Source of the DNA: Alphaproteobacteria bacterium
Lineage (GTDB): Bacteria > Pseudomonadota > Alphaproteobacteria > Acetobacterales > Acetobacteraceae
Direction: 5' to 3'
NCBI GenBank assembly: GCA_026225015.1
Contig: JAMFRY010000111.1
Coordinates: forward strand, 1 to 11,811
Length of the DNA stretch: 11,811 nucleotides
Of this stretch, positions 1 through 6,258 are shown in pieces. How positions within the stretch are numbered: position 1 is the first letter of the stretch; each line of letters opens with the position of its first letter. The notes below the pieces were generated by a model, which was not told the origin of the DNA, did not search any database, and saw only the letters and a list, made by a program, of their open reading frames with translations. The translations under genes were made by a program, and so were the position numbers.

Positions 1-259
1 CGGCGTGCTGATAATAGGACTCGCCGGTAACACGGTCACCATTGCTGAAGGAATCGCGGGCAAGCTGCTGATATTTCTCATAAAGCTGCTGGGCGGTGCC
101 GCGAACCCGCATCTCGGGGCCGGACGAATCAAAAACATGGTTCCGGTTTAACGGGATGCCGTTTTGCTGGTTGCGGAAACCGCTGCCAGTATTCCCGCCA
201 CCGCCGCCGCCACCGCCATTCGGGCGATGGTTGCGGCCTCGCATTCGCTTCATATTCAT
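1..259 (-). CDS. DUF4167 domain protein, 5' part (C-terminus outside window)
   Basis: This is the first 86 codons of a minus-strand gene that runs off the left edge. The protein starts MNMKRMRGRNHR and continues into a glycine run (about residues 16-22), giving a basic, Gly-rich, disordered N-terminus. The segment from about residue 37 (RNHVFDSSGPEMRVRG, then AQQLYEKYQQLARDS and GESYYQHA) matches my memory of the DUF4167 family, which is largely confined to Alphaproteobacteria and often sits beside prmC. The molecular function is unknown to me; the Arg/Gly-rich start would suit nucleic-acid binding, but that is inference. The ATG at 257-259 was chosen because it opens the conserved frame; a second in-frame ATG at 251-253 is possible. 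Upstream GAGG/GCGAGA purines could serve as a weak ribosome site. The glycine codons make a GCC/ACC trinucleotide run on the plus strand near 195-220. Confidence 0.87.
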   Translation of the reverse strand, partial: MNMKRMRGRNHRPNGGGGGGGGNTGSGFRNQQNGIPLNRNHVFDSSGPEMRVRGTAQQLYEKYQQLARDSFSNGDRVTGESYYQHA

Positions 260-300
260 AAGGTCTCGCTCATCCTCGTAAGATTGCTTTGCAGGGCCAG

Positions 301-338
301 GGTAACTCCACTTGGAACTCCACTTGGAACTCCACCTT
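301..338. repeat. 12-bp tandem repeat, three copies
   Basis: Three head-to-tail copies of a unit close to ggaactccactt occupy 301-313, 314-325 and 326-338. The first has ggta for gga and the last has an extra c. They lie about 40-80 bases before the DUF4167 start, probably in its 5' untranslated leader. On the transcribed strand each unit contains GTGGAG, so the leader carries repeated purine-rich blocks. Confidence 0.85.
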
Positions 339-356
339 GCCCGAACCGGCGATGGT

Positions 357-465
357 AAAAAATCAAGGTCCGAAAAAATCAAGGCCCCGGAAAATAAAGA
401 TTAAAAATCCAGATTAAAAACCAGAATTTAGAATTCAAGATTTCCCAGAACAAGATTTACTAGAA
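357..465. repeat. Cluster of degenerate AT-rich tandem duplications
   Basis: Three further two-copy direct repeats follow in series. A unit beginning aaaaaatcaagg occurs at 357-372 and 373-390. The 10-mer agattaaaaa occurs at 398-407 and 411-420, with a period of 13. A 15-mer beginning caagattt occurs at 436-450 and 451-465, with two mismatches. The periods differ, so this is not one array but several independent local duplications, as expected from replication slippage in low-complexity DNA. Confidence 0.8.
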
Positions 466-547
466 CTCGGGGCCAACCGCGCCGTACAGAGTTGTGCTTA
501 GCGGTTACCGCGCCTTCTGCCAAATGTTATTTCATCCTGGCAGAACT

Positions 548-1372
548 TCAAGCCCGAATGATCAGAACACGGGCTATATTCGCAAGATCTTTACCAATTT
601 CGGCCTTTAAACCGGCTTTGCTGGCCAAAGCGCCCACCTGCCCCGCCTGACCGGCACCCAATTCTATAACAGCAATTCCGGATTCGTTCAATAATCGGGG
701 CAAAACATCGAAAATCTGCCGATAGGCGGCAAGGCCATCACCCCCGCCAGCCAGCGCCGTTAGCGGCTCAAATCGGGCGACTTCCGGCATCAGCCCCGGT
801 AAATCCTGCAACGCAATATAAGGCGGATTGCTCAAAATCAGGTTAAATTTTTGCTGCACCGAATTTGCCCAATTTCCGGCGATGAACGCGCATCGATCCG
901 CCAGATCCAACCTCCTCGCATTGCGCGCAGCGAGCGCAGCGGCTTGCGGTGACAGATCGATGCCGATGCCGAAGGCCTGGCGAAATTCGCTCAACGCCGC
1001 CAACAGCAAACAGCCCGTGCCGGTGCCGAGATCAAGAACCTGTGTGACCTGGTTTCGTTCCGGCAGCGCTGCCGTGGCGGCTTCGATCAATGTTTCACTA
1101 TCCGGCCGCGGAATCAGCGTGGCGGCAGAGACCTCGAATTCCATGCCCCAGAACTCTTTTCTTCCCAGAATATAGGCCAAAGGCTCGCGTTTCTCGCGCC
1201 GGGCGAGTTGCATCTCAAAGGCGGCTTGCGGCACGTCGGTCAGTAACAGCAATCCGGCCGCATCCAGGCCTAACGCCCCGGCCAGGAGGATTCGCGCCTC
1301 GCGTCTGGCATCTTCAATTCCCACAGCTTCAAGCCGCGCCGCGATATCCTGCACGGCCTGGGGTGTTTTCAT
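548..1372 (-). CDS. prmC: Peptide chain release factor N5-glutamine methyltransferase PrmC (HemK)
   Basis: This cytosolic SAM-dependent enzyme methylates the glutamine of the GGQ motif of release factors RF1 and RF2, raising termination efficiency. The 274-residue product has the family's usual length and two-part build. A small helical N-terminal domain (about 1-75) contacts the release factor. A Rossmann methyltransferase domain (about 85-274) follows, with the SAM-binding DLGTGTG at 114-120 and the catalytic NPPY at 182-185 that holds the target amide. IPRPDSE (87-93) is also typical. The ATG lies only 10 bases after the prfA stop, with no clear Shine-Dalgarno sequence, so it is probably translated by coupling from prfA. 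That pairing is common in bacteria and puts the enzyme next to its substrate. Nothing appears broken. Confidence 0.96.
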   Translation of the reverse strand: MKTPQAVQDIAARLEAVGIEDARREARILLAGALGLDAAGLLLLTDVPQAAFEMQLARREKREPLAYILGRKEFWGMEFEVSAATLIPRPDSETLIEAATAALPERNQVTQVLDLGTGTGCLLLAALSEFRQAFGIGIDLSPQAAALAARNARRLDLADRCAFIAGNWANSVQQKFNLILSNPPYIALQDLPGLMPEVARFEPLTALAGGGDGLAAYRQIFDVLPRLLNESGIAVIELGAGQAGQVGALASKAGLKAEIGKDLANIARVLIIRA

Positions 1373-1382
1373 GTTGATGTTT

Positions 1383-2438
1383 TCATAAATCGGCAGCGAG
1401 CCTGGAGGCCTGATCCTCGGCGATCAAGGCATCGATGATGTCGTCCATTTCGCCCAGCATGATGCGATCGATCTTATGCAAGGTAAGATTGATTCTGTGG
1501 TCGGTCACGCGGCCTTGCGGGAAATTATAGGTGCGGATGCGCTCGGAACGATCGCCGGTGCCAACCTGGCCCTTGCGGTCGGCGGCGCGGGTGGCGTGCA
1601 GGCTGGAACGCTGCGCCTCATACATGCGGGCGCGCAGGATCTTCATGGCTTTGGCGCGGTTTTTATGCTGGCTGCGCTCTTCCTGCATCGCAACAACAAT
1701 GCCGGTGGGAAGATGCGTGATCCGCACCGCGCTCTCGGTTTTGTTCACATGCTGGCCGCCGGCGCCGGATGCGCGATAGACATCGATGCGGAGGTCGCTC
1801 TCATTTACTTGCACGTCCACCTCCTCCACTTCCGGCAGAACGGCAACGGTCACGGTGGAGGTATGAATACGGCCTTGCGTTTCCGTGGACGGCACACGCT
1901 GCACGCGATGCACGCCGGATTCGAATTTCAGCTTGGAGAAAACCGATTTTCCGGTGATCTCGGCAATGCCTTCCTTCAAGCCGCCAAGCTCGCTCTCGCC
2001 ATATTCCATCACCTCGAAGCGCCAGCCATGCAGGCCGGCATATTTCTGATAGGCCTGGAACAGTTCTGCAGCGAATAACCCGGCCTCGTCCCCGCCGGCC
2101 GCCGGGCGGATTTCCAGAATGGCGGAGCGGTCATCCATCTCATCCTTCGGCAGCAAGGCCAGACGCAGCGACATCTCCAGCTCCGGCAATGCCTGCTTGA
2201 GTGTCTCCAGTTCCGACTCGGCGAGCCCCTTCATTTCCGGGTCGGCCAGCATCGTTTCCGCTTCGGCCCTGGCCTGTTCTGCATTGCGCAATTGCTGAAT
2301 GCGCGCCTCGATCGGCTCCAATTCCGAAAGTTCTTTCGACGCCTTCACAAAAGCCTCGCCACCCAGCGCGCCCGATAACATGAACCGCAATTCCTCCGCG
2401 CGGCTCAGTATCCGGTCGAGTTTGTGCTCGAAGCTCAT
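1383..2438 (-). CDS. prfA: Peptide chain release factor 1 (RF1)
   Basis: RF1 recognises UAA and UAG in the ribosomal A site and triggers peptidyl-tRNA hydrolysis. The 351-residue product is close to the usual 355-360. It has a helical, charged domain 1 (about 1-100) and the codon-recognition domain carrying the tripeptide PST at 183-185 in RVPSTETQGR. This tripeptide is of the RF1 PxT type rather than the SPF of RF2. The catalytic GGQ is at 227-229 in GAGGQHVNKTESAVR; Gln229 is the predicted PrmC target. The start at 2436-2438 gives the canonical N-terminus (MSFEHKLDRI). The ribosome site is weak, only GGG/GGTT upstream. It follows hisS after a 273-base spacer holding a repeat element, so it may have its own promoter; prmC follows at once. 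Confidence 0.97.
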   Translation of the reverse strand: MSFEHKLDRILSRAEELRFMLSGALGGEAFVKASKELSELEPIEARIQQLRNAEQARAEAETMLADPEMKGLAESELETLKQALPELEMSLRLALLPKDEMDDRSAILEIRPAAGGDEAGLFAAELFQAYQKYAGLHGWRFEVMEYGESELGGLKEGIAEITGKSVFSKLKFESGVHRVQRVPSTETQGRIHTSTVTVAVLPEVEEVDVQVNESDLRIDVYRASGAGGQHVNKTESAVRITHLPTGIVVAMQEERSQHKNRAKAMKILRARMYEAQRSSLHATRAADRKGQVGTGDRSERIRTYNFPQGRVTDHRINLTLHKIDRIMLGEMDDIIDALIAEDQASRLAADL

Positions 2439-2711
2439 AGGTCAACCCGAGTTAACTGCGACGCTCTGCCCGCCCCATTGTCATGCCCCGCGAAGGCGGG
2501 GCATCCACGACTTTCCTTCGGGGGCGCGAAAGGGGCCGGTGTGTTAGCCTCAATGCAGATCGGTATGGTTCCAGCCGCCGAAATCGTTGACGCTCTTCTG
2601 AATATTTGGAAGCTGAAAAAGTCGTGGATGCCCGGCCTTCGCCGGGCATGACGCCGTTGAGCTAAAGGGGTCACGAATAATGCAGCTTTATCATGAGGAT
2701 GGTTCACATAT
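2439..2711. other. Spacer between hisS and prfA, holding a REP-like element
   Basis: These 273 noncoding bases separate two same-strand genes. Positions 2480-2652 are an element with inverted ends (separate entry). The remainder is 41 bases next to prfA and about 60 AT-richer bases after the hisS stop. Open frames crossing it in both strands translate the hairpins into RHARRRPG/CPAFAGH-like peptides, a common artefact of such elements, so I call no gene. Confidence 0.7.
2480..2652. repeat. REP/BIME-like or MITE-like element with 35-bp inverted arms
   Basis: The left arm 2480-2514 and right arm 2618-2652 are inverted copies of one another, matching at 33 of 35 positions and enclosing 103 unique-looking bases. 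Each arm contains a hairpin (2483-2504 and 2628-2649) with a 9-bp GC-rich stem and a GAAG-type loop (CTTC on the plus strand of the right copy), followed outward from the stem by the shared tail ccacgacttt. Arms of this type (GTCATGCCC...GGGCATCCACG) resemble extragenic palindromes that I recall as abundant in alphaproteobacterial genomes; that is knowledge-based and unsearched. There is no transposase and I saw no clear target-site duplication. It could stabilise the hisS 3' end or act as a partial terminator. Confidence 0.82.
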
Positions 2712-3923
2712 TTATTCTTTGAACCGGCCCGGCAACGCTTCTAAAGCGCTTTCGGTCTGCGAGCCATCTTCAAGATTCTTCACCTGCAAGCGATCAGGAT
2801 CGGCAATGACGGCCCATTTCGCGTTGACCCGATTGGCGAATTTCAGCGCGTTTTTCAAATTGTTCTGAAAGGCGATTTCAGCCTTCACGCCGTGCTGGCG
2901 CAAATAGCTGGCAATCTCGATCGCACGTTCAGCCCCGATGACAATGATTGCTGGCGGGGATAGAGGCGGTTGCTCCAGCAACATCGCCAGACGGTCGATG
3001 CCCGCACCCCAGCCGATGCCCGGCACATTCGGGCCGCCCATCTGCTCCACTAAGCCATCATAGCGTCCGCCGGCCATTACCGTGCCCTGCGCGCCCAAAG
3101 CGGTGGTGACGAATTCAAAAGCGGTATGGTTATAATAATCGAGGCCACGCACGATGCTGGAATTCTCGATGAACGGGACGCCGAAATAACCAAGCTGCCG
3201 CTTCAGTCCATCATAGAATGTCGCGGCAGCCTCCGACAGATAATCAAACGCTCTCGGCGCACCTCCAACGATCTTTCGATCGCCTTCGTCCTTGGAATCC
3301 AGGATACGCAACGGATTTTTCTCAAGCCGGATCTTGCTATCTTCCGAGAGCGACGTGGCAAAGCCGGAGAAATATTCTACCAGCACCGAACGGTAATTCT
3401 GCCGGGATTCGGCATCGCCGAGCGTGTTGACGTTCAGCATCACATCCTTCGCGATGCCGAGCGCTTGGAGAATTTCCCAGCCGCAGGCGATGACTTCCGC
3501 ATCCGCCAGAGGAATCGTCGGGCCGAGCAATTCGACGCCGATCTGGTGGAATTGCCGGTAGCGGCCTTTTTGCGGTCGCTCGTAGCGAAACATCGGGCCG
3601 GCGTAGAACACCTTTTGCGGCAGGGTTTGCGTAAGGCCGTTGGTCATCAGCGCCCGGCATATTCCGGCGGTGCCTTCCGGCCGCAGGGTGATGGAATCGC
3701 CGCCGCGATCGTCGAAGGTATACATTTCCTTGGTGACGACATCGGAGGTTTCTCCCAGCGTTCGCGAGAAGACTTTTGTGTCTTCAAATATCGGTGTCTG
3801 CCATTCGGAGAACCCATAAAGTGCGGTGATCCGCCGCGCGGTGTCCACGACATGCGTGTGCCGGGCGGCATCTTCGCCGATTAAATCACGGGTGCCACGA
3901 ACTGGCTGCAAAGCGTTTGCCAT
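2712..3923 (-). CDS. hisS: Histidyl-tRNA synthetase
   Basis: This class II aminoacyl-tRNA synthetase attaches histidine to tRNA-His in the cytosol. The 403-residue product is slightly shorter than E. coli HisRS. It opens with the family start LQPVRGTRD (5-13). It shows TLRPEGTAGICRAL in the first half of the catalytic core. Motif 2 is RYERPQKGRYRQFHQIG, and the HisRS-specific histidine-binding block is GLDYYNHTAFEF. The C-terminal part (about 315-403) is the anticodon-binding domain (IIVIGAE...ASYLRQHGVKAEI). Motif 2 is of the canonical bacterial type, not the divergent form known from some Alphaproteobacteria. The start gives the expected N-terminus; the ribosome site is only GGA, inside a small dyad. 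It lies downstream of ispG, separated by 75 bases with two hairpins. Confidence 0.97.
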   Translation of the reverse strand: MANALQPVRGTRDLIGEDAARHTHVVDTARRITALYGFSEWQTPIFEDTKVFSRTLGETSDVVTKEMYTFDDRGGDSITLRPEGTAGICRALMTNGLTQTLPQKVFYAGPMFRYERPQKGRYRQFHQIGVELLGPTIPLADAEVIACGWEILQALGIAKDVMLNVNTLGDAESRQNYRSVLVEYFSGFATSLSEDSKIRLEKNPLRILDSKDEGDRKIVGGAPRAFDYLSEAAATFYDGLKRQLGYFGVPFIENSSIVRGLDYYNHTAFEFVTTALGAQGTVMAGGRYDGLVEQMGGPNVPGIGWGAGIDRLAMLLEQPPLSPPAIIVIGAERAIEIASYLRQHGVKAEIAFQNNLKNALKFANRVNAKWAVIADPDRLQVKNLEDGSQTESALEALPGRFKE

Positions 3924-3937
3924 TGTTGGTCCAACAA
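3923..3937 (-). promoter_or_regulatory. Small dyad over the hisS ribosome site and start codon
   Basis: Seven-base arms ttgttgg and ccaacaa with a single central base directly precede hisS and touch the last base of its start codon (read on the plus strand). As RNA it could form a 5-bp stem with GGACC in the loop, exposing the only Shine-Dalgarno-like GGA. As DNA it could be an operator half-site pair. Either role is speculative; the symmetry itself is certain. Confidence 0.35.
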
Positions 3938-3993
3938 AAAGTAACGGGGGTCCGGGGCCTGCAGGCCCCGGCGGGTGCAGGGCAGAGCCCTGC
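3936..3993 (-). terminator. Tandem hairpins after ispG, possible terminator or intergenic repeat
   Basis: Reading in the ispG direction, the stop codon is followed by a hairpin with 7-bp arms gcagggc/gccctgc and a 3-base loop (3977-3993). A perfect 20-bp GC-rich palindrome (3952-3971) comes next, and then, after 11 bases, five T residues (plus-strand a at 3936-3940). The T-run is not adjacent to the stem, so this is a weak intrinsic terminator at best. It could instead shield the ispG 3' end or be one copy of a dispersed GC-rich hairpin repeat. If it terminates, hisS needs its own promoter in the few remaining bases, which makes partial read-through more likely. Confidence 0.45.
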
Positions 3994-3998
3994 GTCTT

Positions 3999-5123
3999 CT
4001 ACTCGGCGGCTTGTTTTTCCAGCGTCTTTTCCGCCTCCAGCGCAGCCGCCTTTTTCTCCACCAGCTCGACGATATGCTCAACCATATCCCCGCCATCGAT
4101 CGTATGGTCGGTTTTGCCCGCCGCGTAGATCATGTGCTTGCCATTACCGCCGCCGGTGAGGCCGAGATCAGTCATCAGCGCCTCGCCGGGGCCGTTCACC
4201 ACGCAGCCGATGATGGAAAGCGTGATCGGCGTTTTGATATGCGCCAGGCGTTCTTCCAGCGTCTCGACGGTTTTGATCACGTTGAAACCCTGCCGGGCGC
4301 AGGAGGGGCATGAAATAATACGCACGCCACGGTGTCGAATGCCGAGCGACTTCAAGATATCCCAACCCACCAGCACCTCTTCCTCGGGCTCGGCGGAGAG
4401 TGAGACGCGCATGGTATCGCCGATGCCGGCCCAGAGCAGCGAGCCCAGGCCGATCGAGGATTTCACCGTGCCGGCGCGTTTGCTGCCGGCTTCGGTGATG
4501 CCGATATGCAGCGGATGGTCGCAGACTTCCGCCAATTGCTGATAGGCGGCGACCGCCATGAACACATCCGATGCTTTCACGCTGATCTTGAATTCGTGGA
4601 AATCATTGTCCTGCAGGATTTTGGCATGTTCCAGGGCGCTTTCCACCAGCGCTTCCGGGTTGGGTTCGCCGTATTTTTCCAGCAGGTGCCGCTCCAGCGA
4701 ACCCGCATTTACGCCGATGCGCATCGAGCAATTATAGTCGCGCGCCGCGGCGATGACTTCGCGCACCCGCGCTTGGGCGCCGATATTGCCGGGATTGATC
4801 CGCAAACAGGCAGCGCCCGCCTGCGCCGCCTCGATGCCGCGCTTGTAGTGGAAATGAATATCCGCAACGATCGGAACATTCACTCTGGGCACGATATGTT
4901 TCAGCGCCGCGGTGCTTTCCTCATCCGGGCAGGAGACCCGCACGATATCCACCCCGGCGGCTTCGGCGCGCAGGATTTGCGCGATCGTTCCCTCGATATC
5001 GGTCGTCAGCGTATTGGTCATGGTCTGCACTGAGACCGGCGCGTCCCCGCCCACTTTCACATTGCCGACGCTGATCTGTCGCGATTTGCGGCGGGTGATC
5101 TGCTGGTATTCGCGGTAGTTCAT
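3999..5123 (-). CDS. ispG: 4-hydroxy-3-methylbut-2-enyl-diphosphate synthase (IspG/GcpE)
   Basis: IspG is the [4Fe-4S] enzyme of the MEP (non-mevalonate) isoprenoid pathway. It reductively converts methylerythritol cyclodiphosphate to HMBPP, using ferredoxin or flavodoxin electrons. The 374-residue product is the short bacterial form without the extra central domain of plants. The TIM-barrel half (about 20-260) has VGGDAPVSVQTMTNT near the N-terminus, the VADIHFHY segment and LRINPGNIG. The C-terminal part carries the cluster ligands, CPSC and the later GCVVNGPGE, with the conserved Glu also present. The start is supported by GGAGAG three bases before the ATG. It follows the rodZ-like gene after 46 bases of G-tract repeats and precedes hisS; the rodZ-ispG-hisS order is also seen in E. 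coli. The Ala/Glu/Lys-rich tail after GKTDHTIDGGDM varies in this family. Confidence 0.97.
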   Translation of the reverse strand: MNYREYQQITRRKSRQISVGNVKVGGDAPVSVQTMTNTLTTDIEGTIAQILRAEAAGVDIVRVSCPDEESTAALKHIVPRVNVPIVADIHFHYKRGIEAAQAGAACLRINPGNIGAQARVREVIAAARDYNCSMRIGVNAGSLERHLLEKYGEPNPEALVESALEHAKILQDNDFHEFKISVKASDVFMAVAAYQQLAEVCDHPLHIGITEAGSKRAGTVKSSIGLGSLLWAGIGDTMRVSLSAEPEEEVLVGWDILKSLGIRHRGVRIISCPSCARQGFNVIKTVETLEERLAHIKTPITLSIIGCVVNGPGEALMTDLGLTGGGNGKHMIYAAGKTDHTIDGGDMVEHIVELVEKKAAALEAEKTLEKQAAE

Positions 5124-5126
5124 AAA

Positions 5127-5132
5127 CTCTCC
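5127..5132 (-). promoter_or_regulatory. Ribosome binding site of ispG
   Basis: GGAGAG on the minus strand ends three bases before the ispG ATG at 5121-5123 and fixes that start. Counting the GGAG core alone, the spacing is five bases. It is one of the better Shine-Dalgarno sequences in the minus-strand cluster. Confidence 0.75.
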
Positions 5133-5136
5133 GAAT

Positions 5137-5177
5137 CGTTCAAGGGGGGGCGTTCAAGAGGGGGGGCATTCAAGGGG
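5137..5177. repeat. G-tract tandem repeat across the rodZ-like gene stop
   Basis: Three imperfect copies of a unit of the form c(g/a)ttcaag followed by a G-run lie at 5137-5150, 5151-5166 and 5167-5177. The first two copies end in seven G. On the minus strand every copy contains TTGA, so the TGA that ends the upstream gene (5170-5172) has been duplicated twice into the spacer. The second copy has an extra base (tcaagag), so the copies sit in different frames. Confidence 0.85.
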
Positions 5178-6210
5178 CTGCTTTGGCGGGGTTTGGCGGC
5201 GTTGCTTGGGCGGGCGTCAACGCATAATTACGCACCACCGTGCCGGCCGCGCCCAAAGGCGGGGTGGTGGTTGCGTGATCGGCTATTTCCGTGCCGCCGG
5301 CATTGCCCGAGGTCATGGTAAGGCCAGGCAAATCGGGGACAGGCCATGTATCGCCTTCACGCATCAGCCGGCTGAACAGGATGTTGCCGGAGGCATCTTT
5401 CACTTCAACCCAGCTATCGCCGGTTGCCAATATGGCTTTGCCGGCCGGCTCCGCGCTCAGCACGGCCGCTCCCGGGGCAGCTTGCGTTGCGCCAGAAGGC
5501 GGCGCGGGTGGCGTTGTTAGCGTCGTCGAGGTTGCGGTGCCTGGCGCCGGCGCGGCGCCGGCGACTGTGCCGGAAGCGGCGATTGGGGTCTTAACGGGTT
5601 GGACCGGCTGCGCCATTTGCCCCGCTGACGGCTTGGTCTGCGGGGCAGGCGGCAGTGCCAGGGGCGCCAATTCCGTTGGCACCGCTGGCACCAAGTCCGC
5701 CATTGTCTGGTCGGTTTCCGTATGCAGAAACCACAACCCGTAACCCACCAGCAGCAGCACGATTCCTAGCAGCACGATCGCACCGCTCGGCACCGCGCGA
5801 TCGGGCACTGGGGCGAGAAAACTCAGCTCGGGCTTCTTTGCCGCGCCCAGACCCTCGGCCCGGAAGCGGCGGAGGATTTCGTTGCCGTCCAGGCCCATGA
5901 TTTGCGAATAGGCGCGCACAAAGCCGATCTGATAGGCCGGGCCCGGCAGTGCTTCCAGCTCGCCGCGTTCAATGGCGTCGAGATAGGTCTCCCGGATACG
6001 CAATTCCGCTGCCACGTCCGCAAGTTTCCAGCCGGCCCGCTCGCGTACCTGGCGCAATTCAGCGCCGATTCGCGCCGTGCCAACGGGGGCCGTCCCCAAG
6101 GGCACTATGCCGACGGGCGCCGCACTGACGGACGCCGTCACTACCGGCGGTGGCGCCGCGCGGGAAGCATCCGGATCGATCAGGTTATTATGGCTATTCT
6201 GTGCGCTCAT
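5170..6210 (-). CDS. RodZ-like membrane protein: cytoplasmic HTH, one TM, DUF4115 domain
   Basis: RodZ links the MreB cytoskeleton to the cell-wall elongation machinery in rod-shaped bacteria. The 346-residue product has the RodZ order. An Ala/Pro/Val-rich leader (1-47) precedes a cytoplasmic helix-turn-helix domain (about 48-115: GAELRQVRERAGWKLADVAAEL, then IERGELEALPGPAYQIGFVRAY). A juxtamembrane segment leads to a single transmembrane helix (about 143-162, AIVLLGIVLLLVGYGLWFL). A low-complexity Ala/Pro/Thr linker (about 180-255) follows, then a C-terminal beta domain of DUF4115 type (about 260-325; GDSWVEVKDASGNILF, REGDTW). N-in/C-out topology is expected. The HTH in RodZ generally contacts MreB rather than DNA, though DNA binding cannot be excluded. 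Adjacent ispG and hisS support the RodZ call by conserved neighbourhood. The start has CGGAA upstream as a modest ribosome site. No mreB is in the window. Confidence 0.85.
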   Translation of the reverse strand: MSAQNSHNNLIDPDASRAAPPPVVTASVSAAPVGIVPLGTAPVGTARIGAELRQVRERAGWKLADVAAELRIRETYLDAIERGELEALPGPAYQIGFVRAYSQIMGLDGNEILRRFRAEGLGAAKKPELSFLAPVPDRAVPSGAIVLLGIVLLLVGYGLWFLHTETDQTMADLVPAVPTELAPLALPPAPQTKPSAGQMAQPVQPVKTPIAASGTVAGAAPAPGTATSTTLTTPPAPPSGATQAAPGAAVLSAEPAGKAILATGDSWVEVKDASGNILFSRLMREGDTWPVPDLPGLTMTSGNAGGTEIADHATTTPPLGAAGTVVRNYALTPAQATPPNPAKAAP

Positions 6211-6258
6211 TGCTAATTCCGTCTAGCGGCATTCTAACCCCATCCGTTCCGCCGGCCG

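Larger units (their letters stand above)
260..547. other. AT-rich spacer between prmC and the DUF4167 gene
   Basis: This is a 288-base noncoding spacer. Positions about 355-465 are strikingly AT-rich against the GC-rich genes on both sides and are built largely of short tandem duplications, listed separately. As the leader of the minus-strand DUF4167 gene it is the natural place for a promoter. On the minus strand a weak -35/-10 pair, TTGTTC and TAAATT spaced by 17 nt, can be read at about 454-426, but matches to consensus are poor. A short dyad gcggt-t-accgc lies near 500-510, with no U-run that would make it a convincing prmC terminator. I see no small gene in the spacer. Confidence 0.6.

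Noticed and set aside
301..465. Possible CRISPR-like array
   Set aside because: The repeats are 10-18 bp, directly adjacent with no spacers of constant length, and unrelated to one another; there are no cas genes.
1476..2078. A 200-codon plus-strand frame opposite prfA
   Set aside because: It runs antisense to the GGQ and PST regions of RF1; no family resemblance seen.
2435..2707. Small ORFs on both strands through the hisS-prfA spacer
   Set aside because: They consist largely of translated REP hairpins (HARRRPG, CPAFAGH) and lack ribosome sites; such peptides are a familiar artefact of repeats.
3126..3884. A 252-codon open frame on the plus strand opposite hisS
   Set aside because: It is antisense to unmistakable HisRS motifs, has no domain of its own, and has no convincing ribosome site; a high-GC shadow.
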